DNA from: Bacillus thuringiensis
Lineage (GTDB): Bacteria > Bacillota > Bacilli > Bacillales > Bacillaceae_G
NCBI RefSeq assembly: GCF_001182785.1
Contig: NZ_CP012099.1
Span: 4,958,501 to 5,022,500, forward strand
Direction of reading: 5' to 3'
Length of the DNA stretch: 64,000 nt
The translations under genes and the position numbers were made by a program. This document shows, in pieces, positions 55,585 to 64,000 of the stretch; the first letter of the stretch is position 1, and each line of letters begins with the position of its first letter. The notes under the pieces are model-generated. The model worked only from the letters and a program-made list of their open reading frames with translations. It had not been told where the DNA came from and did not search any database.

Positions 55585-57321
55585 ATGAAAAAGTATCTTG
55601 CCGGTCTTGCGGCAGTGTCTGTAGCAGGAGGAGCAGCACCTACACTTGATAGTGTTCAAGCTGCACCTGAACAAAATACACAAAAAGCTGCTACAACTGT
55701 CCAAGCTTCTGCATCAAACAACTCATCTTATACGGTAAACGCGAGCGTATTACATGTTCGTGCGGGATCAAGCACTTCTCACGACATCATCTCACGCGTT
55801 TATAACGGTCAATCACTAAACGTGATTGGCGAAGAAAATGGTTGGTTCAAAATTAACATTAACGGAAAAACAGGCTTTGTTAGTGGCGAATTTGTATCAA
55901 AAAGTGGAGCAACAAACAACAATGTAAGCACAGGTGGAAACAATAAAGTTACTGCTGATGTATTACGTGTACGTACAGCTCCTAACACTTCTAGTTCTGT
56001 TTCTGGACGTGTATATGCAGGACAAACTTTAAACGTAATTGGACAAGAAAATGGTTGGGTGAAAATTAACCATAATGGACAAGTAGGTTATGTAAGTGGC
56101 GAATTCGTATCTGGCGTTTCTTCTAATGCGGGTTCTTCAAACAACAACACGAATAATAACAACCAAGAAGTAAAACCAGCAAGCGGAAACTATACAGTAA
56201 ATGTATCTTCCCTTCGTGTTCGTACAGGTCCTAGTACTTCTCACACAACTGTAGGTTCTGTTACAAAAGGACAAGTAGTACAAGTTGTTGGCGAAGTTCA
56301 AGATTGGTTCAAAATCAATTACGCAGGACAAACTGCTTATATAAGCAAAGACTACGTAACAAAAGGCGGCTCTAACGAAAACGTTACAGAAGGCAACAAA
56401 CAAGAGCAAAACAATAATAATGGAACTATTCAAACTGGCGGTTCTTACGTAGTTAACGCTACATCTTTACGTGTTCGTACAGGCCCTGCCGCTTACCATA
56501 GTGTAATTGGTGGCGTTTTAAACGGTACAACATTAAACGTAGTTGGATCTGAAAACGGTTGGTTTAAAGTAAATTACCAAGGAAAAACAGGCTTTGTTAG
56601 TAGCGAATTTGTAAAATTCGTTAAAGGTGGCACTACTACTCCTGAGCAACCAAAACAACCTGAACAACCTAACCAAGGTGCAATTGGCGACTACTACATT
56701 AATGCTTCTGCACTAAATGTACGTAGCGGCGAAGGTACAAATTATAGAATCATAGGCGCACTTCCACAAGGTCAGAAGGTTCAAGTAATCTCTGAAAACT
56801 CTGGATGGAGCAAAATTAACTACAACGGTCAAGCTGGTTATATCGGAACACGTTACCTATCTAAAACACCAGTTGGAGGCGCAGTAGATAATAAGCCTAA
56901 CAATAACCAAAATAACAATCAAAACAATAACAACAATAATAATACAGGCAATAATAGTGGCGACAGTTCTTCCGTACTTGCATATGCAAAATCAATGCAA
57001 GGTGTACCATACGTTTGGGGCGGAACTTCTGCTAACGGCGTAGACTGCAGTGGCTACATCTACCACGTATTTAAGAAATTTGGTCATAACATTAGCCGTC
57101 AAAGTGTTGCAGGATATTGGAGTAGCCTACCACAAACTTCAAATCCACAACCAGGTGACTTAATTTATTTCCAAAACACTTATAAATCAGGTCCTTCTCA
57201 CATGGGTATTTACCTTGGGGGCGGATCATTTATCCAAGCTGGAGATAAAGGTGTAGCAATCGCTTCATTAAGTAACTCTTATTGGAAGAGCCACTTCTTA
57301 GGATACACGAAAGCACCTTAA
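55585..57321 (+). CDS. Secreted NlpC/P60 endopeptidase with five SH3b domains
   Basis: Wall-bound peptidoglycan hydrolase of 578 residues, close to the EntFM/CwpFM group but with more binding domains. A signal peptide ends near SVQA-AP (residue 26). Five bacterial SH3 domains follow at about 48-104, 121-174, 202-258, 287-343 and 369-425, each with the pattern LxVRxG...G...WxKI...GxxGYV. They are joined by Asn/Gly-rich linkers. The NlpC/P60 catalytic domain occupies 462-578, with Cys488 (VDCSGY) and His539 (GPSHMG). AAAGGA is about 11 nt before ATG. A strong terminator follows. The cut site is probably D-gamma-Glu to DAP. Confidence 0.93.
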   Translation: MKKYLAGLAAVSVAGGAAPTLDSVQAAPEQNTQKAATTVQASASNNSSYTVNASVLHVRAGSSTSHDIISRVYNGQSLNVIGEENGWFKININGKTGFVSGEFVSKSGATNNNVSTGGNNKVTADVLRVRTAPNTSSSVSGRVYAGQTLNVIGQENGWVKINHNGQVGYVSGEFVSGVSSNAGSSNNNTNNNNQEVKPASGNYTVNVSSLRVRTGPSTSHTTVGSVTKGQVVQVVGEVQDWFKINYAGQTAYISKDYVTKGGSNENVTEGNKQEQNNNNGTIQTGGSYVVNATSLRVRTGPAAYHSVIGGVLNGTTLNVVGSENGWFKVNYQGKTGFVSSEFVKFVKGGTTTPEQPKQPEQPNQGAIGDYYINASALNVRSGEGTNYRIIGALPQGQKVQVISENSGWSKINYNGQAGYIGTRYLSKTPVGGAVDNKPNNNQNNNQNNNNNNNTGNNSGDSSSVLAYAKSMQGVPYVWGGTSANGVDCSGYIYHVFKKFGHNISRQSVAGYWSSLPQTSNPQPGDLIYFQNTYKSGPSHMGIYLGGGSFIQAGDKGVAIASLSNSYWKSHFLGYTKAP

Positions 57322-57685
57322 TTAATAGTTTCCAAGCCTTCTAGTTTACTAGAAGGCTTTTTGCTATGAGTTCAACATATTACTCCCTTTCTCCTACCTT
57401 CTCTCTATAAAAATAATGTATCCATTCTTCCATTTCATACACTTTATTCTGCAAAAATAATCCATAACGTTATCATAATGTATATATTCTCATAAAAAAC
57501 ATAACCTATTTCATGTCCATTCATTTCATATGTGTTTTTTTGAAGAATTTTCTTTTTATTTAAACTTTTCGTTAGACGTTTGACCTCCGATGTCCATTAT
57601 GATAAGTTACTTAAGATGTATATTCGCAAAAGTATAGACAACTGGTTTATACACTTTTTTACTATGAGGAAGGAGCATACACTGC
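57322..57685. other. Intergenic before nupC
   Basis: 364 nt holding the terminator at 57334-57363. The rest is AT-rich. I see no purine riboswitch and no coding region. Confidence 0.5.
57334..57363 (+). terminator. Terminator of the SH3/NlpC-P60 gene
   Basis: Perfect stem AAGCCTTCTAG/CTAGAAGGCTT with a 4-nt loop and five T. Confidence 0.9.
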
Positions 57686-58897
57686 ATGAATCTTTTATGG
57701 GGAATTGGCGGCGTGATTGGAGTATTAGCAATTGCTTTCTTACTATCTTCCAACCGCAAAGCTGTTAATTGGCGCACAATTTTAATTGCGCTAGCATTAC
57801 AAATGTCATTTTCATTTATCGTGTTACGATGGGATGCTGGTAAAGCAGGTTTAAAACACGCTGCTGATGGTGTTCAAGGATTAATTAATTTTTCTTACGA
57901 GGGAATTAGGTTCGTTGCTGGGGATTTAGTCAACGCAAAAGGCCCTTGGGGATTTATCTTCGTTATTCAAGCACTACTTCCAATCGTATTTATTAGTTCA
58001 TTAGTAGCAATCTTATATCATTTCGGTATTATGCAGAAATTTGTTAGCGTCGTTGGTGGTGCATTAAGTAAACTTCTTGGCACTTCTAAAGCAGAAAGCT
58101 TAAACTCAGTAACGACTGTATTTTTAGGACAAACTGAAGCTCCAATTTTAATTAAACCTTACTTAGCACGCTTAACAAATAGTGAATTCTTCACTATTAT
58201 GGTAAGCGGTATGACAGCTGTTGCTGGATCTGTTCTTGTCGGCTATGCAGCAATGGGTATTCCGTTAGAGCACTTATTAGCAGCTGCAATTATGGCAGCT
58301 CCATCAAGCTTATTAATTGCAAAATTAATCATGCCAGAGACAGAAAAAGTAGATAATAACGTTGAACTTTCTACAGAACGTGAAGATGCAAACGTTATCG
58401 ATGCAGCTGCACGCGGTGCATCTGAAGGTATGCAACTTGTTATTAACGTAGCAGCAATGTTAATGGCTTTCATCGCATTAATCGCTTTATTAAATGGATT
58501 ATTAGGATGGGTTGGTTCTTGGTTCGATATTAAACTTAGCCTTGATTTAATCTTCGGTTACTTATTATCACCATTTGCAATCTTAATCGGTGTTTCTCCA
58601 GGTGAAGCTGTACAAGCAGCAAGCTTTATCGGTCAAAAACTTGCAATTAACGAATTCGTTGCATACGCAAACTTAGGACCACACATGGCAGAGTTCTCTG
58701 CAAAAACAAATCTAATTTTAACATTCGCAATCTGTGGATTCGCAAACTTCTCTTCTATCGCAATTCAGTTAGGTGTAACAGGAACGCTAGCTCCTACTCG
58801 CCGTAAACAAATTGCACAATTAGGGATTAAAGCAGTTATCGCTGGTACACTAGCGAACTTCTTAAACGCAGCAGTTGCAGGTATGATGTTCCTATAA
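57686..58897 (+). CDS. nupC: Concentrative nucleoside transporter (NupC family)
   Basis: Proton- or sodium-coupled nucleoside uptake protein. The 403 residues have eight to ten helices and the CNT layout: an N-terminal Nucleos_tra2_N part, a gate domain with FLGQTEAPILIKPYL (QxEA binding motif), MTAVAGSVLVGYA, and the C-terminal part with CGFANFSSIAIQLGVTG. AAGGAG lies 10 nt before ATG. Single gene with its own terminator. Confidence 0.93.
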   Translation: MNLLWGIGGVIGVLAIAFLLSSNRKAVNWRTILIALALQMSFSFIVLRWDAGKAGLKHAADGVQGLINFSYEGIRFVAGDLVNAKGPWGFIFVIQALLPIVFISSLVAILYHFGIMQKFVSVVGGALSKLLGTSKAESLNSVTTVFLGQTEAPILIKPYLARLTNSEFFTIMVSGMTAVAGSVLVGYAAMGIPLEHLLAAAIMAAPSSLLIAKLIMPETEKVDNNVELSTEREDANVIDAAARGASEGMQLVINVAAMLMAFIALIALLNGLLGWVGSWFDIKLSLDLIFGYLLSPFAILIGVSPGEAVQAASFIGQKLAINEFVAYANLGPHMAEFSAKTNLILTFAICGFANFSSIAIQLGVTGTLAPTRRKQIAQLGIKAVIAGTLANFLNAAVAGMMFL

Positions 58898-58907
58898 ACT
58901 TATATAG

Positions 58908-58939
58908 AGTCTTCTCTTTCTCCAAGAGAAGACTTTTTT
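58908..58939 (+). terminator. Terminator of nupC
   Basis: Perfect 11-bp stem AGTCTTCTCTT/AAGAGAAGACT with a 5-nt loop, then six T. Confidence 0.92.
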
Positions 58940-59158
58940 CATGCAATCCAAACGTCTTTTATGTATCTACTAATCACTTTATCCCAAATATAAGAACATT
59001 ATGATACAATAATGTTTAGGTCTTTTTATTTTTCTGATGAAAATAGAAAGGCTACTTGTTGTTGCCCTTCAAAAGAATTTAACGAAATGGTCAATTTCTT
59101 AATAATTGTGCATACTACAAGTATCTATGGATGAAATAGCTTTAAGGAGGAAAGTTTT

Positions 59159-59914
59159 GTGAAAGATAAGTTCTATAAAATCCTCTCTATGTGGATTCTA
59201 CAAATTGTATTTTATTTTACTACTGTACATATGACGAATTATGAGCATTCGCTCATTTTTACAATAATATACGTAATCGTAAATGTACTATTCTTATTTT
59301 TAGCTGACAAAACAGCATTTATTTTCTTCATACTAGGAACCATTATTTCCGTATTTTATTTGTTTTATGAAGCATGGCTTCATTTATGGAGTACATCAGA
59401 TCAATGGCAATATATCATTACCCACTTCCTGATGGCAGCTAACTTCTTCATTGTATACATAACAACTCACCTATTGAAAAAAGTTATTCATGAAAATAAA
59501 ACTTTAACTGAGCGTGTGAGAACGTTGGAACAATATATTGGAGAATCAAAATTACTAACAAGACAAGAATTCGAGAGACGCCAAGCTTTATTAACGACTG
59601 CAATGAATCGTCGTAATGAAACAGGCTTTATTGTTTACTTTGATTTCACTTCCTTTAGTAAATATACGAAGGAAAGTGTTATGGACCGTGTAGCTTCCTT
59701 ATTAGTTGAAACGGTAAGGAATGATTTTGACCTTGCTGCTGAATATGATAATAATACACTAGTTATTTTATTACAAAACACAAATGAAGCTGGTGCTGAC
59801 ATTGTAATGAACCGCCTAAAGCCAAAAATGGAGCAATGGCTTGCAGCTGAAGCAATCCGAGATATAAAAATTTCACGCGAGCAAATTGGAAACAAAGGAC
59901 AGACATTGTTATGA
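59159..59914 (+). CDS. Membrane protein with degenerate GGDEF domain (YdaK-like)
   Basis: 251 residues. Four hydrophobic helices (about 8-110) are followed by a short coiled coil and a GGDEF-like domain (about 130-251). The catalytic GG(D/E)EF is replaced: where RYGGDEF would be expected the sequence reads AEYDNNTLVIL, so it cannot be an active cyclase. B. subtilis YdaK is a degenerate GGDEF protein that binds c-di-GMP and is needed for the polysaccharide made by YdaM. The RxxD inhibitory site is not obvious here. Starts with GTG behind GGAGGA, and overlaps the glycosyltransferase gene by 4 nt. Confidence 0.82.
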   Translation: MKDKFYKILSMWILQIVFYFTTVHMTNYEHSLIFTIIYVIVNVLFLFLADKTAFIFFILGTIISVFYLFYEAWLHLWSTSDQWQYIITHFLMAANFFIVYITTHLLKKVIHENKTLTERVRTLEQYIGESKLLTRQEFERRQALLTTAMNRRNETGFIVYFDFTSFSKYTKESVMDRVASLLVETVRNDFDLAAEYDNNTLVILLQNTNEAGADIVMNRLKPKMEQWLAAEAIRDIKISREQIGNKGQTLL

Positions 59915-61212
59915 TGACTCTCGTTATACTTCTTTTATTTCTTCTGTTTTGCGTACTCGTTTTTTGGATCAGTATCACATTTTCAATTAAATATGTACTT
60001 ATTTTTACGGCCTTTCTATTCTCTGGCTTACTCGTTTACTACTCTTTCTTAACAATCGCGGGCTTAATCCATCGAAATAGTAAACGAAAAGATCGTACGC
60101 TAGAACATTATCCGAGCGTCGATATTTTCATACCTGCTCATAATGAAGGGGTCGTTATTAAAGATACTTTAGAGGCAATGGCGAAGATTGAATATCCAGG
60201 AAAGCTAACCATTTATTTATTAAATGATAACTCTCAAGATGAAACACCTGAAATCGGCGATGATTTCGAAAAAGCTTATGCCCACATTCGTCACATTCGT
60301 GTTCCGTCCGGTGAACCGAAGGGTAAATCACGCGTATTAAACTACGGCCTTAGTATTTCAGATGGTGAATACTTCTGTGTTTACGATGCAGATAACCAGC
60401 CTGAACCACACGCACTGCGAATGCTTGTAGAGCACGCTGAAACAACTGAAGATGCTGTTGGAGCTGTTGGACATGTTCGTACAGTAAACGAAAAAAGAAA
60501 CTGGCTGACGCGAATGATTTCACTAGAATTTCAAATCTTCCAGCTCCTTATGCAATCTGGACGCTGGTTACTATTCCAAACGGGCTCACTGACAGGAACA
60601 AACATGCTTCTTCGTCGCTCCGCACTAGAAGAGCTTGGTGGCTATGACCCTTATGCAATTGCAGAAGATGCTGAATTAACATTACGAATTACACAAAAAG
60701 GTTATCTCTTACCAATCGTCCCAGAATCAGTTACTTGGGAACAAGAACCAGAGCATTTAAAAATCCTTATTAAACAACGTACACGTTGGCTCCAAGGGAA
60801 TTTATACATTTTAGAAAAAATGTTCTCGTCATTAAGCTTCTTTAAAGGAAAACTGCTCGTTCATTCCTTACAACAAGTTCTAGTGTATGTTGTATTTTGG
60901 CTATTCCTAATCATTTCGAACGTTTGGTTTGTAATTGGGCTACTCGGGATATTCCAAATTCAATATAGCATTCCGCTACTATTTATGTGGTATGTCGCAT
61001 ATATTACATATGTTTCTCAATTATTTAGTGCCCAGAGTGTCGAACGAACCTTTACACCGACTAATATTTTTATTAGCGTTATTATGTACTTTACGTACGC
61101 ACAGCTCTTTACGTACTTATTTATTCGTAGCTTAATCTTATACTTACGTGCAAAGAGTAAGAAACAAGTCATCGGCTGGGATAAGACAGTTCGATTCAAA
61201 AAAGATAAATAA
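59911..61212 (+). CDS. Processive glycosyltransferase, family 2 (YdaM-like)
   Basis: Membrane enzyme expected to polymerise and export an exopolysaccharide. It is 433 residues. Two N-terminal helices are followed by a GT2 domain with PSVDIFIPAHNE, the DAD metal motif (VYDADNQ), the acceptor-side AEDAELTLR and QRTRWLQGN (the QxxRW motif of processive synthases), then three or four C-terminal helices. Start ATG overlaps the stop of the GGDEF-like gene (ATGA), so the two are coupled. The product polymer is not known. Confidence 0.92.
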   Translation: MMTLVILLLFLLFCVLVFWISITFSIKYVLIFTAFLFSGLLVYYSFLTIAGLIHRNSKRKDRTLEHYPSVDIFIPAHNEGVVIKDTLEAMAKIEYPGKLTIYLLNDNSQDETPEIGDDFEKAYAHIRHIRVPSGEPKGKSRVLNYGLSISDGEYFCVYDADNQPEPHALRMLVEHAETTEDAVGAVGHVRTVNEKRNWLTRMISLEFQIFQLLMQSGRWLLFQTGSLTGTNMLLRRSALEELGGYDPYAIAEDAELTLRITQKGYLLPIVPESVTWEQEPEHLKILIKQRTRWLQGNLYILEKMFSSLSFFKGKLLVHSLQQVLVYVVFWLFLIISNVWFVIGLLGIFQIQYSIPLLFMWYVAYITYVSQLFSAQSVERTFTPTNIFISVIMYFTYAQLFTYLFIRSLILYLRAKSKKQVIGWDKTVRFKKDK

Positions 61213-61215
61213 TAA

Positions 61216-61253
61216 AAATAAGCACAGAGCGCCGTATGCTCTGTGCTTATTTA
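61216..61253 (+). terminator. Terminator of the GGDEF/GT2 operon
   Basis: Stem AAATAAGCACAGAGC/GCTCTGTGCTTATTT with a loop of about 7 nt, immediately after the stop. Confidence 0.9.
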
Positions 61254-61358
61254 TTGCCGTATAAATTATATATCAGACAATACCCCTTAGCTGAAAGTAA
61301 TTTCACGTCCATCCCCCAACGAACGATCGACCTTCATTTATATACGAAAAAGTGATTG

Positions 61359-61493
61359 CTATTTTTGTAGAACCAATTGCTTCTCTTGCTGTTCTTTGCG
61401 CGTTTCAGTCTTAGGTTCCGTGCTTTCTTGGACACTACGATGTGCCACACGTTTCAAACAAATATGCTTCCACTTTCTTTCGTAACGTTTCAT
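61359..61493 (-). CDS. Predicted 44-residue basic protein
   Basis: A short frame. ATG 61493 is preceded by AAGGGGGA at 11 nt and runs 44 codons to TAG. The peptide begins MKRYERKWKHICLKR and ends in a Glu/Gln/Lys-rich helix. A good sigma-A promoter, TTGTCA-17-TATATT, sits at 61553-61581. I know no family for it. Support is the promoter, ribosome-binding site and frame together. Confidence 0.5.
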   Translation of the reverse strand: MKRYERKWKHICLKRVAHRSVQESTEPKTETRKEQQEKQLVLQK

Positions 61494-61552
61494 TATTCTA
61501 GATGTCCCCCTTGAATGCGCTTTAAAACTATTTGAAATCGCTTACAGGAAAT

Positions 61553-61581
61553 AATATAGCACATATACATAAAAGTGACAA
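61553..61581 (-). promoter_or_regulatory. Sigma-A promoter of the 44-residue gene
   Basis: Minus strand TTGTCA (61576-61581), 17-nt spacer, TATATT (61553-61558). It is about 60 nt from the ATG at 61493. Confidence 0.6.
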
Positions 61582-61732
61582 CACATTTCCGACATATTTT
61601 TGACAAAAATACGAATAGAATTCGTAAGGTATCGAATGTTGTCGAAACTTATCGTTTTTTCTTCATATAAAGGGCATACTACTTATATGATAAAGTATTT
61701 TATTTCCCTTACCCGTATTTCAAATTCCTTCT

Positions 61733-61806
61733 ATATAAAGTGAAACTTTAATCAGCACTCACCAATCGGACTTTTACAGGCAGCCCAACAAATAGAGGGA
61801 TTAAAA
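61733..61806 (+). repeat. Short bcr1-type repeat, copy E
   Basis: TATATAAAGTGAAACTTTAA at the left, ACCAATCGGACTTTTACAGG and GCAGCCCA in the middle, AATAGAGGGATTAAA at the right. Both ends are kept. The hairpin and the G-rich middle are lost. Confidence 0.7.
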
Positions 61807-61835
61807 AAAGAGCTGATATAAAATCAGCTCTTTTC
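61802..61835 (-). terminator. Terminator of the BCCT gene
   Basis: Stem AAAAGAGCTGAT/ATCAGCTCTTTT with a loop of about 6 nt and T run on the minus strand, next to bcr copy E. Confidence 0.88.
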
Positions 61836-61844
61836 CTTCTATTA

Positions 61845-63359
61845 TTAATGCCGCTTCATACGTCCTTCTTTTTGTAACTCTTTAAATAATGCTGCCATCA
61901 TAAAGAAAATAACAAAGACGAATGGGAATGCTGCAATGATAGCTGCTGTTTGTAATGCTTCTAATCCGCCAATATATAATAAGGTTGAAGCTATCGCGGC
62001 TAGAACGATACCCCAAATCATTTTAATACGATTTGGTGGGTTTAAACTACCATGTGTCGTTAACATCCCTAAAACGAATGTTGCAGAGTCTGCAGATGTA
62101 ATAAAGAATGTAGAAATAAGAAGAATCGCTAAAACAGATAAAGCTGATCCAAAGCTTCCCATTTGATCAAACATAGCGAATAATCCTACTTCTGTTCCCA
62201 TCTCTTTAATTTTTTCAAAGACATGTGCATCACTAAACAGCTCCATGTGAATACCAGTCCCGCCGAAAACTGAGAACCAAAGTGCACCTATTACGGTCGG
62301 TACAAGTAACACACCGATAACAAACTCACGAATTGTACGACCTCGTGAAACACGAGCAATAAACGTACCTACGAACGGTGACCATGCAATCCACCATGCC
62401 CAATAGAAAATTGTCCATGACTGAATCCATTGATTTCCGCCTTCGTCTAAAGGACTTAATCGGAAACTCATGCTTGGCAATTCTTGAATATAAGAACCAA
62501 TTGTTGAAGTGAAGTAATTCATAATAAAGTTTGTTGGACCTGCAAATAATACAATAATCATAAGTGCAAATGCCAAAATAATGTTCGCATTACTTAAATA
62601 TTTAATTCCTTTATCAAGACCTGTTTGAGCAGATAACATGAAAAGAACTGTTACGATTGCAATAATAACCAACTGTGTCGTTAAGGAGTTCGGGATAGAT
62701 GTTAAATAGCTAACACCACCTGCAATTTGTTTTGCGCCAAGACCTAATGATGTTGCAACACCAAACACAGTCGCGAAAACAGCTAACACATCAAACGAAT
62801 GAGCAATACGTCCGTGTTCCCCGCCCTTAAATAACGAACCTACTGTTGCACTAATCGTACTCGCTTTTCCTTTTCTAAAGGTAAAATAAGCAATACATAA
62901 CGCTACAAACGCATATAGTCCCCAAGGATGTAATCCCCAATGGAAAAATGAAAAACGCAGTGCAAGGCGTGCACTTTCCTCAGTTGCACCTTCTCCAAAC
63001 GGAGGTGCGTATAAATGGTTTAATGGTTCGGCAACGCCCCAGAAAACTAAGCCGATACCCATACCAGCACTAAATAACATAGCAAACCATGTCATATAAC
63101 TATAATCAGGTTCGTCATCATCTTTACCTAAGCGAATAGAACCGTATTTCGAAACAATTAAAAAGATAGATACACCTAAAATAATAGAAACGGAAATAAT
63201 ATAAAACCACCCAAACTTACTAACTAATGCAGTTTGAATTGCGGTTGTTACATTTCCTAAGCTACCTTTTCCAATAATAGATTCGGGAATAATCCCCCAA
63301 ATTGTAAATGCAATACATAATGTTAATGAAACGATGAATGTTTTTGTCAGTTTCCTCAT
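61845..63359 (-). CDS. BCCT family osmolyte transporter (OpuD/BetL-like)
   Basis: Sodium-coupled uptake of glycine betaine, carnitine or choline for osmoprotection. It is 504 residues from ATG 63359, preferred because AAGGGGGA lies 5 nt upstream. The 13 extra codons of the longer frame are not supported. It has twelve helices, with the BCCT motifs MGIGLVFWGVAEPLNH, FFHWGLHPWGLYAF and the signature YWAWWIAWSPFVGTFIAR. The W box and the GxGxG loop at helix 3 (SAGMGIGLV) are intact. Substrate among betaines is not decided. Single gene. Confidence 0.92.
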   Translation of the reverse strand: MRKLTKTFIVSLTLCIAFTIWGIIPESIIGKGSLGNVTTAIQTALVSKFGWFYIISVSIILGVSIFLIVSKYGSIRLGKDDDEPDYSYMTWFAMLFSAGMGIGLVFWGVAEPLNHLYAPPFGEGATEESARLALRFSFFHWGLHPWGLYAFVALCIAYFTFRKGKASTISATVGSLFKGGEHGRIAHSFDVLAVFATVFGVATSLGLGAKQIAGGVSYLTSIPNSLTTQLVIIAIVTVLFMLSAQTGLDKGIKYLSNANIILAFALMIIVLFAGPTNFIMNYFTSTIGSYIQELPSMSFRLSPLDEGGNQWIQSWTIFYWAWWIAWSPFVGTFIARVSRGRTIREFVIGVLLVPTVIGALWFSVFGGTGIHMELFSDAHVFEKIKEMGTEVGLFAMFDQMGSFGSALSVLAILLISTFFITSADSATFVLGMLTTHGSLNPPNRIKMIWGIVLAAIASTLLYIGGLEALQTAAIIAAFPFVFVIFFMMAALFKELQKEGRMKRH

Positions 63360-64000
63360 CAAATCCCCCTTCGTAGGTTTCGTTTTTGTAAATAACATAA
63401 ATTCCGATATGTAAAATCGGATAGAAAACTATAATTTTGCGGTGATTTTCTTACTTTCACCTTCACCAATTAGAATTCTTATGGACAGCCTTACCTTTCG
63501 TATAACCTTTTCACTCTGCAAGAGCTACAAGATAGAAATACTGCTGTCAAATTGTGTGAGAAAAATGCGGATAGGAATGTATTTTCCTAAAAAAGGATGT
63601 GTTACATATGTAAAAAAGGGCAAATTTCTTCCTTGCAACCCTTTCGTTTTGTAACAATTATGCGGTTTTTTTGCTAGTATATAGCACGTGTTTATAGATT
63701 CACAAACAAAATGTTTATGTTTATATAACTATATTACCCATAAAACGGTAAAATACTCAAGGAATGTAATCGTTTAGTAAACATCATGTAACATTCCTGT
63801 AATATTTTTATTTACGGCGAAAAAAATATGTTGTATTAAATATTTTGAATATAACTAGAAACCTATGATTCATATAGAATGAAAAACGCTTTCCTATATT
63901 TTTTGTTATATTACAGGATGTTAACGACTTATTACGAATGGTTTGTAATTGTGTGTTTTCCCTAAATCCGAAAAAATCTGTTGCTATAATGAGGACACGA
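63360..64000. other. Intergenic to the right window edge
   Basis: 641 nt without a supported gene. It holds a degenerate bcr-like segment (about 63464-63490, CACCAATTAGAATTCTTATG with ACAGCC) and an extended -10 promoter near the edge. A weak 70-codon frame at 63442 overlaps the repeat and is not counted. Confidence 0.5.
63982..63990 (+). promoter_or_regulatory. Extended -10 promoter near right edge
   Basis: TGCTATAAT, a perfect extended -10. It probably drives a plus-strand gene beyond the window. Confidence 0.4.

Larger units (their letters stand above)
61494..61844. other. Intergenic before BCCT gene end
   Basis: 351 nt holding the promoter of the small gene (61553-61581), bcr1-type copy E (61733-61806) and the BCCT terminator (61802-61835). 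The rest shows no gene. Confidence 0.55.

Noticed and set aside
63442..63654. 70-codon plus-strand frame after the BCCT gene
   Set aside because: Overlaps the bcr-like remnant, no ribosome-binding site, composition unlike neighbouring proteins.

Overview
The window is chromosomal DNA of a low-GC Firmicute, almost certainly a member of the Bacillus cereus group. The main reasons are the Bacillus gene order (secA-prfB with a programmed frameshift, hpf, comFA-comFC, yvyE-LCP-tagO), several dispersed repeats of the bcr1 type that are typical of this group, and the protein families present: a cspC-like cold-shock gene, a five-SH3 NlpC/P60 wall hydrolase and YdaK/YdaM-like proteins. I found no tRNA, rRNA or CRISPR array. 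Species calls and gene symbols rest on recognised motifs and family memory, not on a database search.

Layout. 1-10.8 kb (mostly minus strand): prfB, secA, hpf, csp, comFC/comFA, a CwlO-like endopeptidase with a WalR-box-like site upstream, an HxlR regulator and a DegV protein. 11-18 kb: envelope polymer genes, namely yvyE, an LCP ligase, mnaA, a UDP-glucose dehydrogenase, tagO and a polysaccharide deacetylase. 18-31 kb: a LevR-type sigma-54 activator, a CHRD protein, a chromate transporter and a chitobiose/cellobiose utilisation operon (chbB, chbC, chbA, celF, chbG on the minus strand). That operon has a clear sigma-54 promoter, upstream GTGTT/AACAC repeats and a CcpA cre site. A speE-like/speD pair follows, then a second complete chbBCA set. 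31-43 kb: an SDF symporter, an acyltransferase, a VOC protein, a YhgE/Pip membrane protein divergent from a LysR regulator, a GH8-like protein, a cytochrome bd oxidase (YthAB type) and an ArsB-like permease.

43-50 kb is the most rearranged part. thiC has a normal TPP riboswitch. About 310 bp covering that riboswitch and the 3' end of a lactate permease gene are repeated about 3.1 kb away, next to the intact lctP. The two direct copies bracket debris: an ISL3-family 3' end, an orphan 100-codon gene, an IS110-family recombinase gene broken by two nonsense codons and preceded by a structured region that could be a bridge RNA, and a fragment of a group II intron reverse transcriptase. The riboswitch copy next to lctP has lost its gene and carries changes in conserved positions.

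50-64 kb: small membrane proteins, an LTA-synthase-family phosphoglycerol transferase, D-amino-acid transaminase, the SH3/NlpC-P60 hydrolase, a CNT nucleoside transporter, a degenerate-GGDEF protein overlapping a processive glycosyltransferase (YdaK/YdaM-like), a predicted 44-residue protein with its own promoter, and a BCCT osmolyte transporter.

Common themes are cell-wall synthesis and remodelling (tagO, LCP, mnaA, LTA synthase, two NlpC/P60 hydrolases, D-amino-acid transaminase) and amino-sugar oligomer uptake. Starts were moved from the longest reading frame wherever a Shine-Dalgarno sequence pointed to an internal codon. These cases are stated in the entries.
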